The notes under the pieces are model-generated. The model had not been told where the DNA came from. It searched no databases and saw only the letters and a program-made list of their open reading frames with translations. A stretch of 64,000 nucleotides of DNA from NCBI RefSeq assembly GCF_029846635.1, contig NZ_JARVTG010000001.1, positions 1 to 64,000 on the forward strand. The letters are read 5' to 3'. Below, piece after piece: positions 58,721-64,000 of the stretch. How positions within the stretch are numbered: position 1 is the first letter of the stretch; each line of letters opens with the position of its first letter. Origin of the DNA: Pokkaliibacter sp. MBI-7. GTDB lineage: Bacteria; Pseudomonadota; Gammaproteobacteria; Pseudomonadales; Balneatricaceae. Both the position numbers and the translations under genes were made by a program.

Positions 58721-58847
58721 TCTGACTGACCATCCATTTTCGTTATTTCGACATGTCGTTATCACCCTGCTGGGAGTCTTTATTCCCTTCAGGGAGTCAT
58801 GGCTTTCACAGGGTTCATTTCGTTCCGAACCTTTTGGAGGCTCTACC

Positions 58848-59303
58848 ATGACTACTCAAAACGCTTCTCAGTTTTTCGATTTACACACTTCTGGCATTGG
58901 CTATATCAACCGCATTCGCCTGGTTGAGCCAAAAAAAGGAGAGCCCTTCTGGGCCTGTTCTATCGCCGCCTTGCGGGGTGATACGAACAATGTGGAATAC
59001 ACCTATTTCGATGTCCGCGTGTCGGGCACCGAAGCGGCGCGTTTGATCGCTCGGTGTCAACAAGCGGTGGAGGCTGGCAGCAAGATGCTGATCAGTTTCA
59101 AGATCGGTGACATCTACCCTGACGTATTCACCTATGCATCCGGTGATCGTAAGGGTGAAACAGGTGTCAGTCTGAAAGGCCGTCTGCTCATGATTCGTTG
59201 GATCAAGAAAGATGGCGAAATGATTTACCAGATGCCTAAAGCGGACGACGCGAGCGGTGCTCCTGCTGATACAGCAGGCACACCCGGTGCTAACGCGGCA
59301 TAA
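58848..59303 (+). CDS. STY4534-family ICE replication protein (DUF3577)
   Basis: A 151-residue protein. FFDLHTSGIGYINRIRLVEPKKGEPFWACSIAALRGDTNNVEYTYFDVRVSG and SFKIGDIYPDVFTYASGDRKGETGVSLKGRLLMIRWIKKDGEMIY match DUF3577, an OB-fold-like protein required for replication of excised elements of this class. ATG 58848 follows TTGGAGG. A U-tract terminator lies 33 bases after the stop. Confidence 0.9.
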   Translation: MTTQNASQFFDLHTSGIGYINRIRLVEPKKGEPFWACSIAALRGDTNNVEYTYFDVRVSGTEAARLIARCQQAVEAGSKMLISFKIGDIYPDVFTYASGDRKGETGVSLKGRLLMIRWIKKDGEMIYQMPKADDASGAPADTAGTPGANAA

Positions 59304-59335
59304 CTACTCAATCTATTTTGCTTCACAGTCATTGG

Positions 59336-59373
59336 CCCAGTTCTGATCTCTGATCGGTACTGGGTCTTTTTTT
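59336..59373 (+). terminator. Terminator after the STY4534-like gene
   Basis: CCCAGT (59336-59341) and ACTGGG (59359-59364) with TCTTTTTTT following. Confidence 0.7.
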
Positions 59374-59392
59374 GTCTGATCAACTGCTACTA

Positions 59393-59447
59393 GGGGAATA
59401 ACCGTTTCCCCTGGGGGCACGGCTATTCCCCATGATGGAGGAATACC
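59393..59447 (+). promoter_or_regulatory. 5' leader with switchable Shine-Dalgarno hairpin (e)
   Basis: The strand TATTCCCC (59424-59431) can pair with GGGGAATA (59393-59400) upstream, extended by ACCG/CGG, or with GGAGGAATA (59437-59445), which contains the Shine-Dalgarno. The inner GGGGAA/TTTCCCC hairpin is a third option. Confidence 0.7.
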
Positions 59448-60086
59448 GTGGTCACTCAACCTGAGCGTGCTCACGACCTGACCCAAGAAGATCGTCTGTT
59501 TCTGTCACAGCTCCAGCGTGGGTTGAGGAGTGAAATGGCCACTATCTTCGATAGTCGGTTTGGTCGTTGCACTACACCGCTGGTCGGGGCTTTTGTGGCT
59601 CTGCAGGGTAAGAAAATACTGCAGTACGACAAGCAGCGACCGTGGACATGCAAGGCCACCCCTCACTCCGTGCCCTACCAGGCACCGCAGTATCTGGAGC
59701 TGGAGGCATTGCAGTCCTGGGGGATCGCCCTGAAACATACGATCTGGCTGGATAACCTCTGTGATGAGGGCGTCTATTTTGGGCAATTTGTCCCAGAGCA
59801 GGTGTTAATCATGAGTCGTTGTGGCGAAGTAATTCAGCGTCATGACGGTCAATGGTTTGATAGTTACCTGCCCATAGCAGATCTACCACTTCATGAAGCC
59901 ATGGCGAAGGCGCTGGATATCCAGCGCATTAACGAGCGCCGCGAAGGCAATTACAACACTGCGAATAGATTATTGATTGAGGCCCAGCGTCTTCGCGAAG
60001 CCGTTTCAATGTCCCGACTACACTGGCAGTTACATGAGCTGAAGCAAATCCACGCGGTGACGCGCTGGATGCAGACCGCTCGGTAA
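59448..60086 (+). CDS. Hypothetical protein behind leader (e)
   Basis: A 212-residue protein with GTG start 59448 behind GGAGG. It is soluble; the N-terminal part is charged, the middle has LKHTIWLDNLCDEGVYFGQFVPEQVLIMSRCGEVI, and the C-terminus is helical (NTANRLLIEAQRLREAVSMSRLHWQLHEL). No family recognised. First of six unknown genes in this block that are expected to be controlled alike. Confidence 0.6.
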   Translation: MVTQPERAHDLTQEDRLFLSQLQRGLRSEMATIFDSRFGRCTTPLVGAFVALQGKKILQYDKQRPWTCKATPHSVPYQAPQYLELEALQSWGIALKHTIWLDNLCDEGVYFGQFVPEQVLIMSRCGEVIQRHDGQWFDSYLPIADLPLHEAMAKALDIQRINERREGNYNTANRLLIEAQRLREAVSMSRLHWQLHELKQIHAVTRWMQTAR

Positions 60087-60122
60087 CGCATTTTTCTTTC
60101 GCTTTTTCATTACACCACCACT

Positions 60123-60185
60123 GGGGGAAACGCTTCCCTAGGGGGGGTGTTTCTCCTGGCCATCCTTGAACCCTGGAGATCCACG
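60123..60185 (+). promoter_or_regulatory. 5' leader of the same family (f)
   Basis: GTTTCTCC (60149-60156) can pair with GGGGAAAC (60124-60131, one wobble) or, through TCTCC, with GGAGATCC (60175-60182) before ATG 60186. Closely similar to leader (g). Confidence 0.68.
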
Positions 60186-60719
60186 ATGAAAGCCTTATCC
60201 ACTGCCGCTGTTCATATCCGCTCCACTGCTGCCCTGACCGATGACGACAAACGCTGGCTGGCCCAGCAACGTCGGTCTCTTGAACTGGGTACCGATATGT
60301 ATCTGTTCAAACGTCTGGGGGTGCTTCGGCACTGTCGGGTGGTGGTTCTGTCGGATGACAGTCCTTTTCGTTATGTACCCCTGCCTCACCAGGTGTTCAC
60401 GGCACAGGCCATGAGCCTGGCCATGGCGGCGGTGATGGGATCGACGTTCCGTGAGGTGCGTATCGAGTCCGTTCGCGATCCCTGGACTGGCTACGACATC
60501 AGCGGCTACGGCTGTTTCCTGTCGTTCGACGGCGAAAGCTGGAGTTCTTCGGTTTACTGGGTCCGTGAATATGAACGGATTCGGGAGGAACTGGAGAGCA
60601 CGGGACTACACCCGTACTTCATTCAGCGGGAGGTCTGGAGTGATCGCCCATGGCGAGCTCAGGTGGTCAATGCCCATCATGGGTTTGATCTGTCTGACAT
60701 CGATGATGACGTGAACTGA
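60186..60719 (+). CDS. Hypothetical protein behind leader (f)
   Basis: A 177-residue protein. ATG 60186 follows GGAGATCCACG. Sequence features: an early charged helix (TDDDKRWLAQQRRSLELGTDMYL) and aromatic-rich strands (YGCFLSFDGESWSSSVYWVREYERIREEL). The opening STAAVHIRSTAALTDDDKRWLAQQR resembles the start of the next small protein, suggesting shared ancestry. Family unknown. Confidence 0.6.
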   Translation: MKALSTAAVHIRSTAALTDDDKRWLAQQRRSLELGTDMYLFKRLGVLRHCRVVVLSDDSPFRYVPLPHQVFTAQAMSLAMAAVMGSTFREVRIESVRDPWTGYDISGYGCFLSFDGESWSSSVYWVREYERIREELESTGLHPYFIQREVWSDRPWRAQVVNAHHGFDLSDIDDDVN

Positions 60720-60755
60720 TCGCTCCTACGCTTATCCATTTAACCAACCACCCTT

Positions 60756-60817
60756 GGGGGAAATGCTTCCCTCTGGGGGTGTTTCTCCTGGTCATCCTTG
60801 AACCCTGGAGATCCACT
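60756..60817 (+). promoter_or_regulatory. 5' leader of the same family (g)
   Basis: GTTTCTCC (60781-60788) can pair with the GGGGAAAT strand (60757-60764) or with GGAGATCC (60807-60814). Its last 40 bases nearly repeat leader (f), so the two arose by duplication. Confidence 0.68.
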
Positions 60818-61027
60818 ATGCGCATTCTCTTTATTTCAGCGTTTGCCTCTGACACCTCCGTGCTAACCGGACAGCCCAAGCAACAGTGGCTGGCCGAGGA
60901 GCGCCATGTGATCGCTCAGGCGCTGGACAGAATGCAGCAGCATTTAGCGTCCGCGCAGTCCTATCTGGACGAAGGTGATACTCAACAGGCCCAGTGCTGG
61001 GCATACGCCGCCGGGGAGAACGGATAG
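60818..61027 (+). CDS. Small hypothetical protein behind leader (g)
   Basis: A 69-residue protein. QPKQQWLAEERHVIAQALDRMQQHLASAQSYLDEGDTQQAQCWA is one long helical region. It is possibly a shortened relative of the preceding gene, sharing leader and N-terminal pattern. No family recognised. Confidence 0.5.
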   Translation: MRILFISAFASDTSVLTGQPKQQWLAEERHVIAQALDRMQQHLASAQSYLDEGDTQQAQCWAYAAGENG

Positions 61028-61064
61028 CTCCGACACCTCTCATTAACCATTTCACTACCACCCC

Positions 61065-61130
61065 GGAGGCACCCATTCCCTTCGGGGACAGGTGCTTCCC
61101 GTTATCCATTGGAACCTTCGGGAGCATGCT
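61065..61130 (+). promoter_or_regulatory. 5' leader of the same family (h)
   Basis: GGTGCTTCC (61091-61099) pairs with GGAGGCACC (61065-61073; nine pairs, one wobble) or, with one bulge, with CGGGAGC at the Shine-Dalgarno of ATG 61131. The sequence differs from (f) and (g) while the pairings are kept, which is covariation evidence. Confidence 0.68.
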
Positions 61131-61688
61131 ATGACGTCAACTACCTTTTCCGCACACACGGTTAACACCGTCACGCGGGTGTCTGAGGTGATTGTGCCTG
61201 GTTGCCTGATCATCATTGACAGCACTATTACGCTGGATGTGGTCTGCCCACCGTACTGCACGGCGCCGATACGTCTTTCGTCGCAGGCGACTATTGATCT
61301 CAACGCCTCGCTCAGTGTGGCTGAGGCGATGAGGGACGCGGAGGGGCATTTCCGATACCTGCGCCATCTGGCACAGGTCAGCGTGGAACAGGCTGGACCG
61401 CATGCCCCTGTTCTTCTTCCTGTCAGCATGACCATTCGCAGTCAGGAGGCCAGTTTCAGGGGCGTGAATTTTCAACGCTACCAGGACGGCCAGTGGGAAG
61501 AGGACTATGCCCTGATTCCCCCTGAACAATGGCGTGTGACGCAGGAGAAGATCGACTTCTTTGGTCGCACCTGCAGTGAGCTGATCAGACACGGAGACGT
61601 GCTTGAAGCAGCAGACTGGCAGGGTCGGGAAGCCGTACTGGCTGACCGGCTCAGGCTCTCCCGCCTTGTGGCGGGTGAACCTGCCTGA
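61131..61688 (+). CDS. Hypothetical protein, paralogue 1
   Basis: A 185-residue protein homologous along its length to the next gene: VSEVIVPGCLIIIDSTITLDVVCPPYCTAPIRL, SLSVAEAMRDAEGHFRYLRHLAQVSVEQAGPHAPVLLPVSM, YALIPPEQWRVTQEK, and the same LSRLVAGEPA end. Domain unknown. It stands behind leader (h). Confidence 0.6.
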   Translation: MTSTTFSAHTVNTVTRVSEVIVPGCLIIIDSTITLDVVCPPYCTAPIRLSSQATIDLNASLSVAEAMRDAEGHFRYLRHLAQVSVEQAGPHAPVLLPVSMTIRSQEASFRGVNFQRYQDGQWEEDYALIPPEQWRVTQEKIDFFGRTCSELIRHGDVLEAADWQGREAVLADRLRLSRLVAGEPA

Positions 61689-61731
61689 TCTGTTTCACGC
61701 TTTTTTCACTTTGAACCTTCGGGAGAACGTT

Positions 61732-62316
61732 ATGAACTCAACTATCGCCAGGGTGAACGCGGCACAAGCAGTGACGTGTCTGTGGGATGTGATCGTGCCC
61801 GATGGCCTGATCGTCATTCACAGTGACATCGCTTTTGAGCTGGGCTGTGCACCTTATTACTCCGGTCCCCTGCGTACCCGTACCACGACCCGTCTGCCGC
61901 TTCAGGCATCGGTCAGGGTGGCGGAAGCAATGCAGGTCGCGGAGGGGCATTTCCGGGAAATGGCACGCCTGGCTCAGGTCAGAGCGGAGCAGCATGGCCC
62001 TCATGCCCCTGTTCTTATTCCTCAGTCCATGGAGATCCTGTGTGAAGGCGCGGTACTTCAGCGCTACACCCAGGGGAGCTGGCAGGACAATGTGGTACTG
62101 ATTCCTCGTCATCAGTGGCTGGCTACGCAGGCACAGATGGATCAGATCAGCGATACCTGGGTATCGCTGATCCATCAGGAGCAGTATGCCGAGGCGTCGG
62201 CCTGGCAGGAGAAAGAGCATCGGCTGCGTGAGCAGCTGAGCTTGTCCTGTGTACTGGCCGGTGAGCCTGCGATTCAACAATGGGGACGTTTGCCGGGTTC
62301 ACCTGAACCTGCCTGA
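61732..62316 (+). CDS. Hypothetical protein, paralogue 2
   Basis: A 194-residue tandem paralogue of the preceding gene (LWDVIVPDGLIVIHSDIAFELGCAPYYSGPLRT, SVRVAEAMQVAEGHFREMARLAQVRAEQHGPHAPVLIPQSM, VVLIPRHQWLATQAQ, LSCVLAGEPA) with an extra 10-residue tail. It keeps the last part of the leader (TTGAACCTTCGGGAG) but not the upstream hairpin, so it is probably translated from the first gene's transcript. Confidence 0.6.
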   Translation: MNSTIARVNAAQAVTCLWDVIVPDGLIVIHSDIAFELGCAPYYSGPLRTRTTTRLPLQASVRVAEAMQVAEGHFREMARLAQVRAEQHGPHAPVLIPQSMEILCEGAVLQRYTQGSWQDNVVLIPRHQWLATQAQMDQISDTWVSLIHQEQYAEASAWQEKEHRLREQLSLSCVLAGEPAIQQWGRLPGSPEPA

Positions 62317-62354
62317 CGTCTGACTACACGCTGACGTTTCACATTAACCATCCC

Positions 62355-62409
62355 TGGGGGAAACACTCCCCCAGGGGGTGTTTCTCCGACTACTGTTTTG
62401 GAGAACACC
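62355..62409 (+). promoter_or_regulatory. 5' leader of the same family (j)
   Basis: CCTGGGGG/CCCCCAGG forms a perfect hairpin. The strand GGTGTTTCTCC (62377-62387) pairs with GGGGAAACAC (62357-62366; ten pairs, one wobble) or with GGAGAACACC (62400-62409), which runs into ATG 62410. Confidence 0.7.
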
Positions 62410-62772
62410 ATGGTTACTCTTTCCTCTATCTCTTCTACTCGCGCTGTTGTGTCCATGTTCGATGCTGTGCCCAAGACTCCGCAGGAGATTGTGGCACTGA
62501 AACGTCGGTGGCGTGAAAGCTGTCGCGCATGGAACATCGAACAGACAGGCGGTTTTGAAGCGCATTATCTAGAGCTGTTGGCCTATCGCATTGAGTGTGA
62601 GGCCCACAGCTGTGTGATCAAGAAAAGCCAGGCCTGGGATCATGAGATCAAGTTACTGGCTGATCGACTGGGTTGCTCTGGCAATCTCCGAGTGGCTGAG
62701 TATGTGCTCAATATAGAACGCGCTTTACTGCGCTTTGAGGAGCCCGGGCTGCGTCTGCAGTCGGGGCGCTGA
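62410..62772 (+). CDS. Hypothetical protein behind leader (j)
   Basis: A 120-residue helical protein (TPQEIVALKRRWRESCRAWNIEQTGGFEAHYLELLAYRIECEAHSCVI). ATG 62410 is used instead of ATG 62398, which lies inside the Shine-Dalgarno hairpin. No family recognised. Confidence 0.55.
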   Translation: MVTLSSISSTRAVVSMFDAVPKTPQEIVALKRRWRESCRAWNIEQTGGFEAHYLELLAYRIECEAHSCVIKKSQAWDHEIKLLADRLGCSGNLRVAEYVLNIERALLRFEEPGLRLQSGR

Positions 62773-62808
62773 TCAGCGTTCTCTCTCTCGTTACTGTCTT
62801 TTCTTTCA

Positions 62809-62882
62809 CTGCCCATGGGGATCTGTCCCTATGGGCAGATTCCCTGCCGGCGCAACCGGGGTGTTCACCCCAGAGGTCCATC
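62809..62882 (+). promoter_or_regulatory. 5' leader of the same family (k), radC operon
   Basis: Outer stem CTGCCCAT/ATGGGCAG, inner GGGGA/TCCC, as in leaders (c) and (d). CAGATTCCC (62836-62844) can also pair with GGGGATCTG (62817-62825). A second hairpin (GGGGTG/CACCCC) sits before the AGAGG site; the direct anti-Shine-Dalgarno pairing is less clear here. Confidence 0.55.
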
Positions 62883-63191
62883 ATGGATACCACTGTGCTA
62901 GCGCTGTTTCAGTTCGCCGCCATGCTAATGCAGCGGCGTGCTGCGCAGTTTCCTGTCTCAAAATTCACGCACTCGGCGATGTTTTGGCCCGAATGTCCCT
63001 GGGCTGAGCCCGGGGAGTGTGCCGTCGACTGGCGTTTGTTCGGTGGGCTGTCGCCCACGGAAGTCGCGGCGCTGTCTTCTACGGATCGGCAGTGTGTGAT
63101 GGCCCTTTCTCTGTCACCAGTCTGGCAGCAGTGTGTCACTACGCTCTTTGCAGAGATGGATGTCTGGCTGTCATCGGAGGTGGCAGCATGA
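62883..63191 (+). CDS. Hypothetical protein coupled to radC
   Basis: A 102-residue protein (FQFAAMLMQRRAAQFPVSKFTHSAMFWPECPWAEPGEC...). It overlaps radC by 4 bases (ATGA), so it is translated with it. No domain recognised. Confidence 0.6.
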   Translation: MDTTVLALFQFAAMLMQRRAAQFPVSKFTHSAMFWPECPWAEPGECAVDWRLFGGLSPTEVAALSSTDRQCVMALSLSPVWQQCVTTLFAEMDVWLSSEVAA

Positions 63192-63646
63192 GTTTCTCTC
63201 TCAGTGCGGAAGAACGCGCCATTATCGATCAAGCAAAGGCGATTCTCATGGGGTCTCTACGAGAGCCAGGCGCTTCGATTCATGCGACGGACGCCGCACG
63301 CGATTATCTGTGGCTGCAGCTGGCCGCTCATGAGCGTGAGGTGTTTGCAGTGTTGTTTCTTGATACCCGACACAGGGTCATCAGTTACGACGAGCTGTTT
63401 TTCGGCAGCCTCGATAAAACGCGGGTGTACCCACGTGAAGTGATCAAGCTGGCTCTGCAACGCAATGCCGCGGCAGTCATCTTTGCTCACAATCACCCTA
63501 GCGGAGACCCCGCACCCAGTGAAGCCGATATCGCCATCACCCAGAGCCTCAAAACGGCGCTGGCACTGGTGGATATATGTCTACTCGATCATATCGTCAT
63601 AGGCCGAGAAGCCGTCTCGTCGATGGCTGAACTCGAACTGTTTTAA
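63188..63646 (+). CDS. radC: RadC-like JAB/MPN-domain protein, short form
   Basis: A 152-residue protein. The MPN metal site is complete: Glu69 (YDELFFGSLDKTRVYPREVIKLAL) and HNHPSGDPAPSEAD with His101, His103 and Asp114. The N-terminal helix-hairpin-helix of chromosomal RadC (about 225 residues) is absent, as usual for plasmid and island copies. Molecular role is unsettled; a DNA-repair role was based on a misassigned mutation. The leader upstream resembles the RNA motif named after this gene. Confidence 0.9.
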   Translation: MSFSLSAEERAIIDQAKAILMGSLREPGASIHATDAARDYLWLQLAAHEREVFAVLFLDTRHRVISYDELFFGSLDKTRVYPREVIKLALQRNAAAVIFAHNHPSGDPAPSEADIAITQSLKTALALVDICLLDHIVIGREAVSSMAELELF

Positions 63647-63684
63647 CTCAACCACTCAACTCAACATAACCTTTGGAGGCCACC

Positions 63685-63915
63685 ATGGCTGAACTGACTC
63701 AACCCATGACCCAGTCTCAATTCCTGCAGCTGCAGGACGAACTGGACCAACGGCTACTTGCGTGCGCTATGGGCCAGGAGACAGACGATACGGATCTGCG
63801 TATCGCCGAACTCCATAGTCTACTAGATGACGCGCCCTGGACACTGGTGCCCGGTGAGGGGTGCATTCTCAAAACCCAGTGGGATGCCCTGTTTGCTGCG
63901 TCAGCGGCAAAATAA
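63685..63915 (+). CDS. Small hypothetical protein
   Basis: A 76-residue acidic helical protein (SQFLQLQDELDQRLLACAMGQETDDTDLRIAELHSLLDDAPW). ATG 63685 follows TTGGAGG; the upstream in-frame ATG 63673 is too close to that site. It lies 38 bases after radC and is followed by a terminator. Confidence 0.55.
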   Translation: MAELTQPMTQSQFLQLQDELDQRLLACAMGQETDDTDLRIAELHSLLDDAPWTLVPGEGCILKTQWDALFAASAAK

Positions 63916-63953
63916 TCCTTTCTCTTTGGTCGTGTGATACACGACGTGATGTG

Positions 63954-63976
63954 CGGCTCCTTCGGGGGCCGTTTTT
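63954..63976 (+). terminator. Terminator after the radC operon
   Basis: CGGCTCC and GGGGCCG around TTCG, followed by TTTTTG. A compact tetraloop terminator at the window's right end. Confidence 0.65.
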
Positions 63977-64000
63977 GTTTCTGTTGGGTCTGGGGTAGGC

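Overview
The whole window reads as one mobile replicon: an integrative and conjugative element of the PFGI-1/ICEclc/PAPI-1 type (the lineage whose transfer genes carry the 'integrating conjugative element PFL_47xx' family names), or a plasmid derived from one. The backbone has mid-to-high GC, and the backbone families (MobH relaxase, PFL_4709-4711 proteins, DUF3158, STY4534, PFGI-1 ParB) are typical of Gammaproteobacteria; the sequence does not settle the species. No rRNA, tRNA or chromosomal housekeeping gene is visible, and both ends of the window are open, so the element continues beyond it.

Layout. 1-5.5 kb: accessory backbone with a CsrA-like gene, a lipoprotein, a FinO/ProQ-domain protein and two convergent toxin-antitoxin pairs (VapBC-like and ParDE-like). 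5.5-10.7 kb: the distal part of the mating-pair-formation operon (PFL_4709, PFL_4710, PFL_4711, a small membrane protein, TraG-N, then a convergent DUF3742-like gene). 10.8-31 kb: cargo in several layers. These are a MuF/BECR-like putative nuclease, a serine resolvase, two near-identical IS5-family (IS903-group) copies in inverted orientation, an AT-rich amino-acid/guanidinium export cluster with a guanidine-II riboswitch, an IS3-family element, an anti-restriction block (LPD29 protein, KlcA/ArdB, orphan HsdM-like protein), a polymorphic toxin type 44 with its likely immunity gene, an AT-rich DNA methyltransferase plus GHKL-ATPase pair (the ATPase cleanly split by a third IS5 copy), and a HEPN protein.

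31.4-34.5 kb: MobH relaxase and tyrosine integrase. Only about 430 bp, holding four 35-bp palindromic repeats, separates the integrase from parA. In an integrated element these genes lie at opposite ends, so the window appears to cross the circular junction. 34.9-41.5 kb: parA (two frame breaks), three tandem DUF7673-like domains in two genes, parB (one frame break), DUF2857 and a replication-type protein followed by three iteron-like repeats. 42-51 kb: a second VapBC, a KfrA-like protein, a DinD/BRO-N protein, small unknowns and ssb. 51.2-52.9 kb: a striking array of 22.5 copies of a 76-bp unit built on a perfect 19-bp palindrome. 53-57.4 kb: PFL_4669-like, DUF3158 and topoisomerase III. 58.4-64 kb: STY4534-like protein, a series of small unknown genes and a short RadC.

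Working together: relaxase, integrase, the transfer proteins and TraG move the element. ParA/ParB, KfrA, Ssb, TopB and the replication-like protein maintain it, and three toxin-antitoxin pairs stabilise it. KlcA/ArdB, the HsdM-like protein and RadC probably ease establishment in a new host. A recurrent 5' leader, with a strong hairpin followed by a strand that can pair either with that hairpin or with the Shine-Dalgarno sequence, precedes about ten of the establishment-type genes in two regions 38 kb apart. It resembles the published radC RNA motif and suggests a shared post-transcriptional switch. Several genes are broken by single-base indels, so either the element is decaying or the assembly has indel errors.
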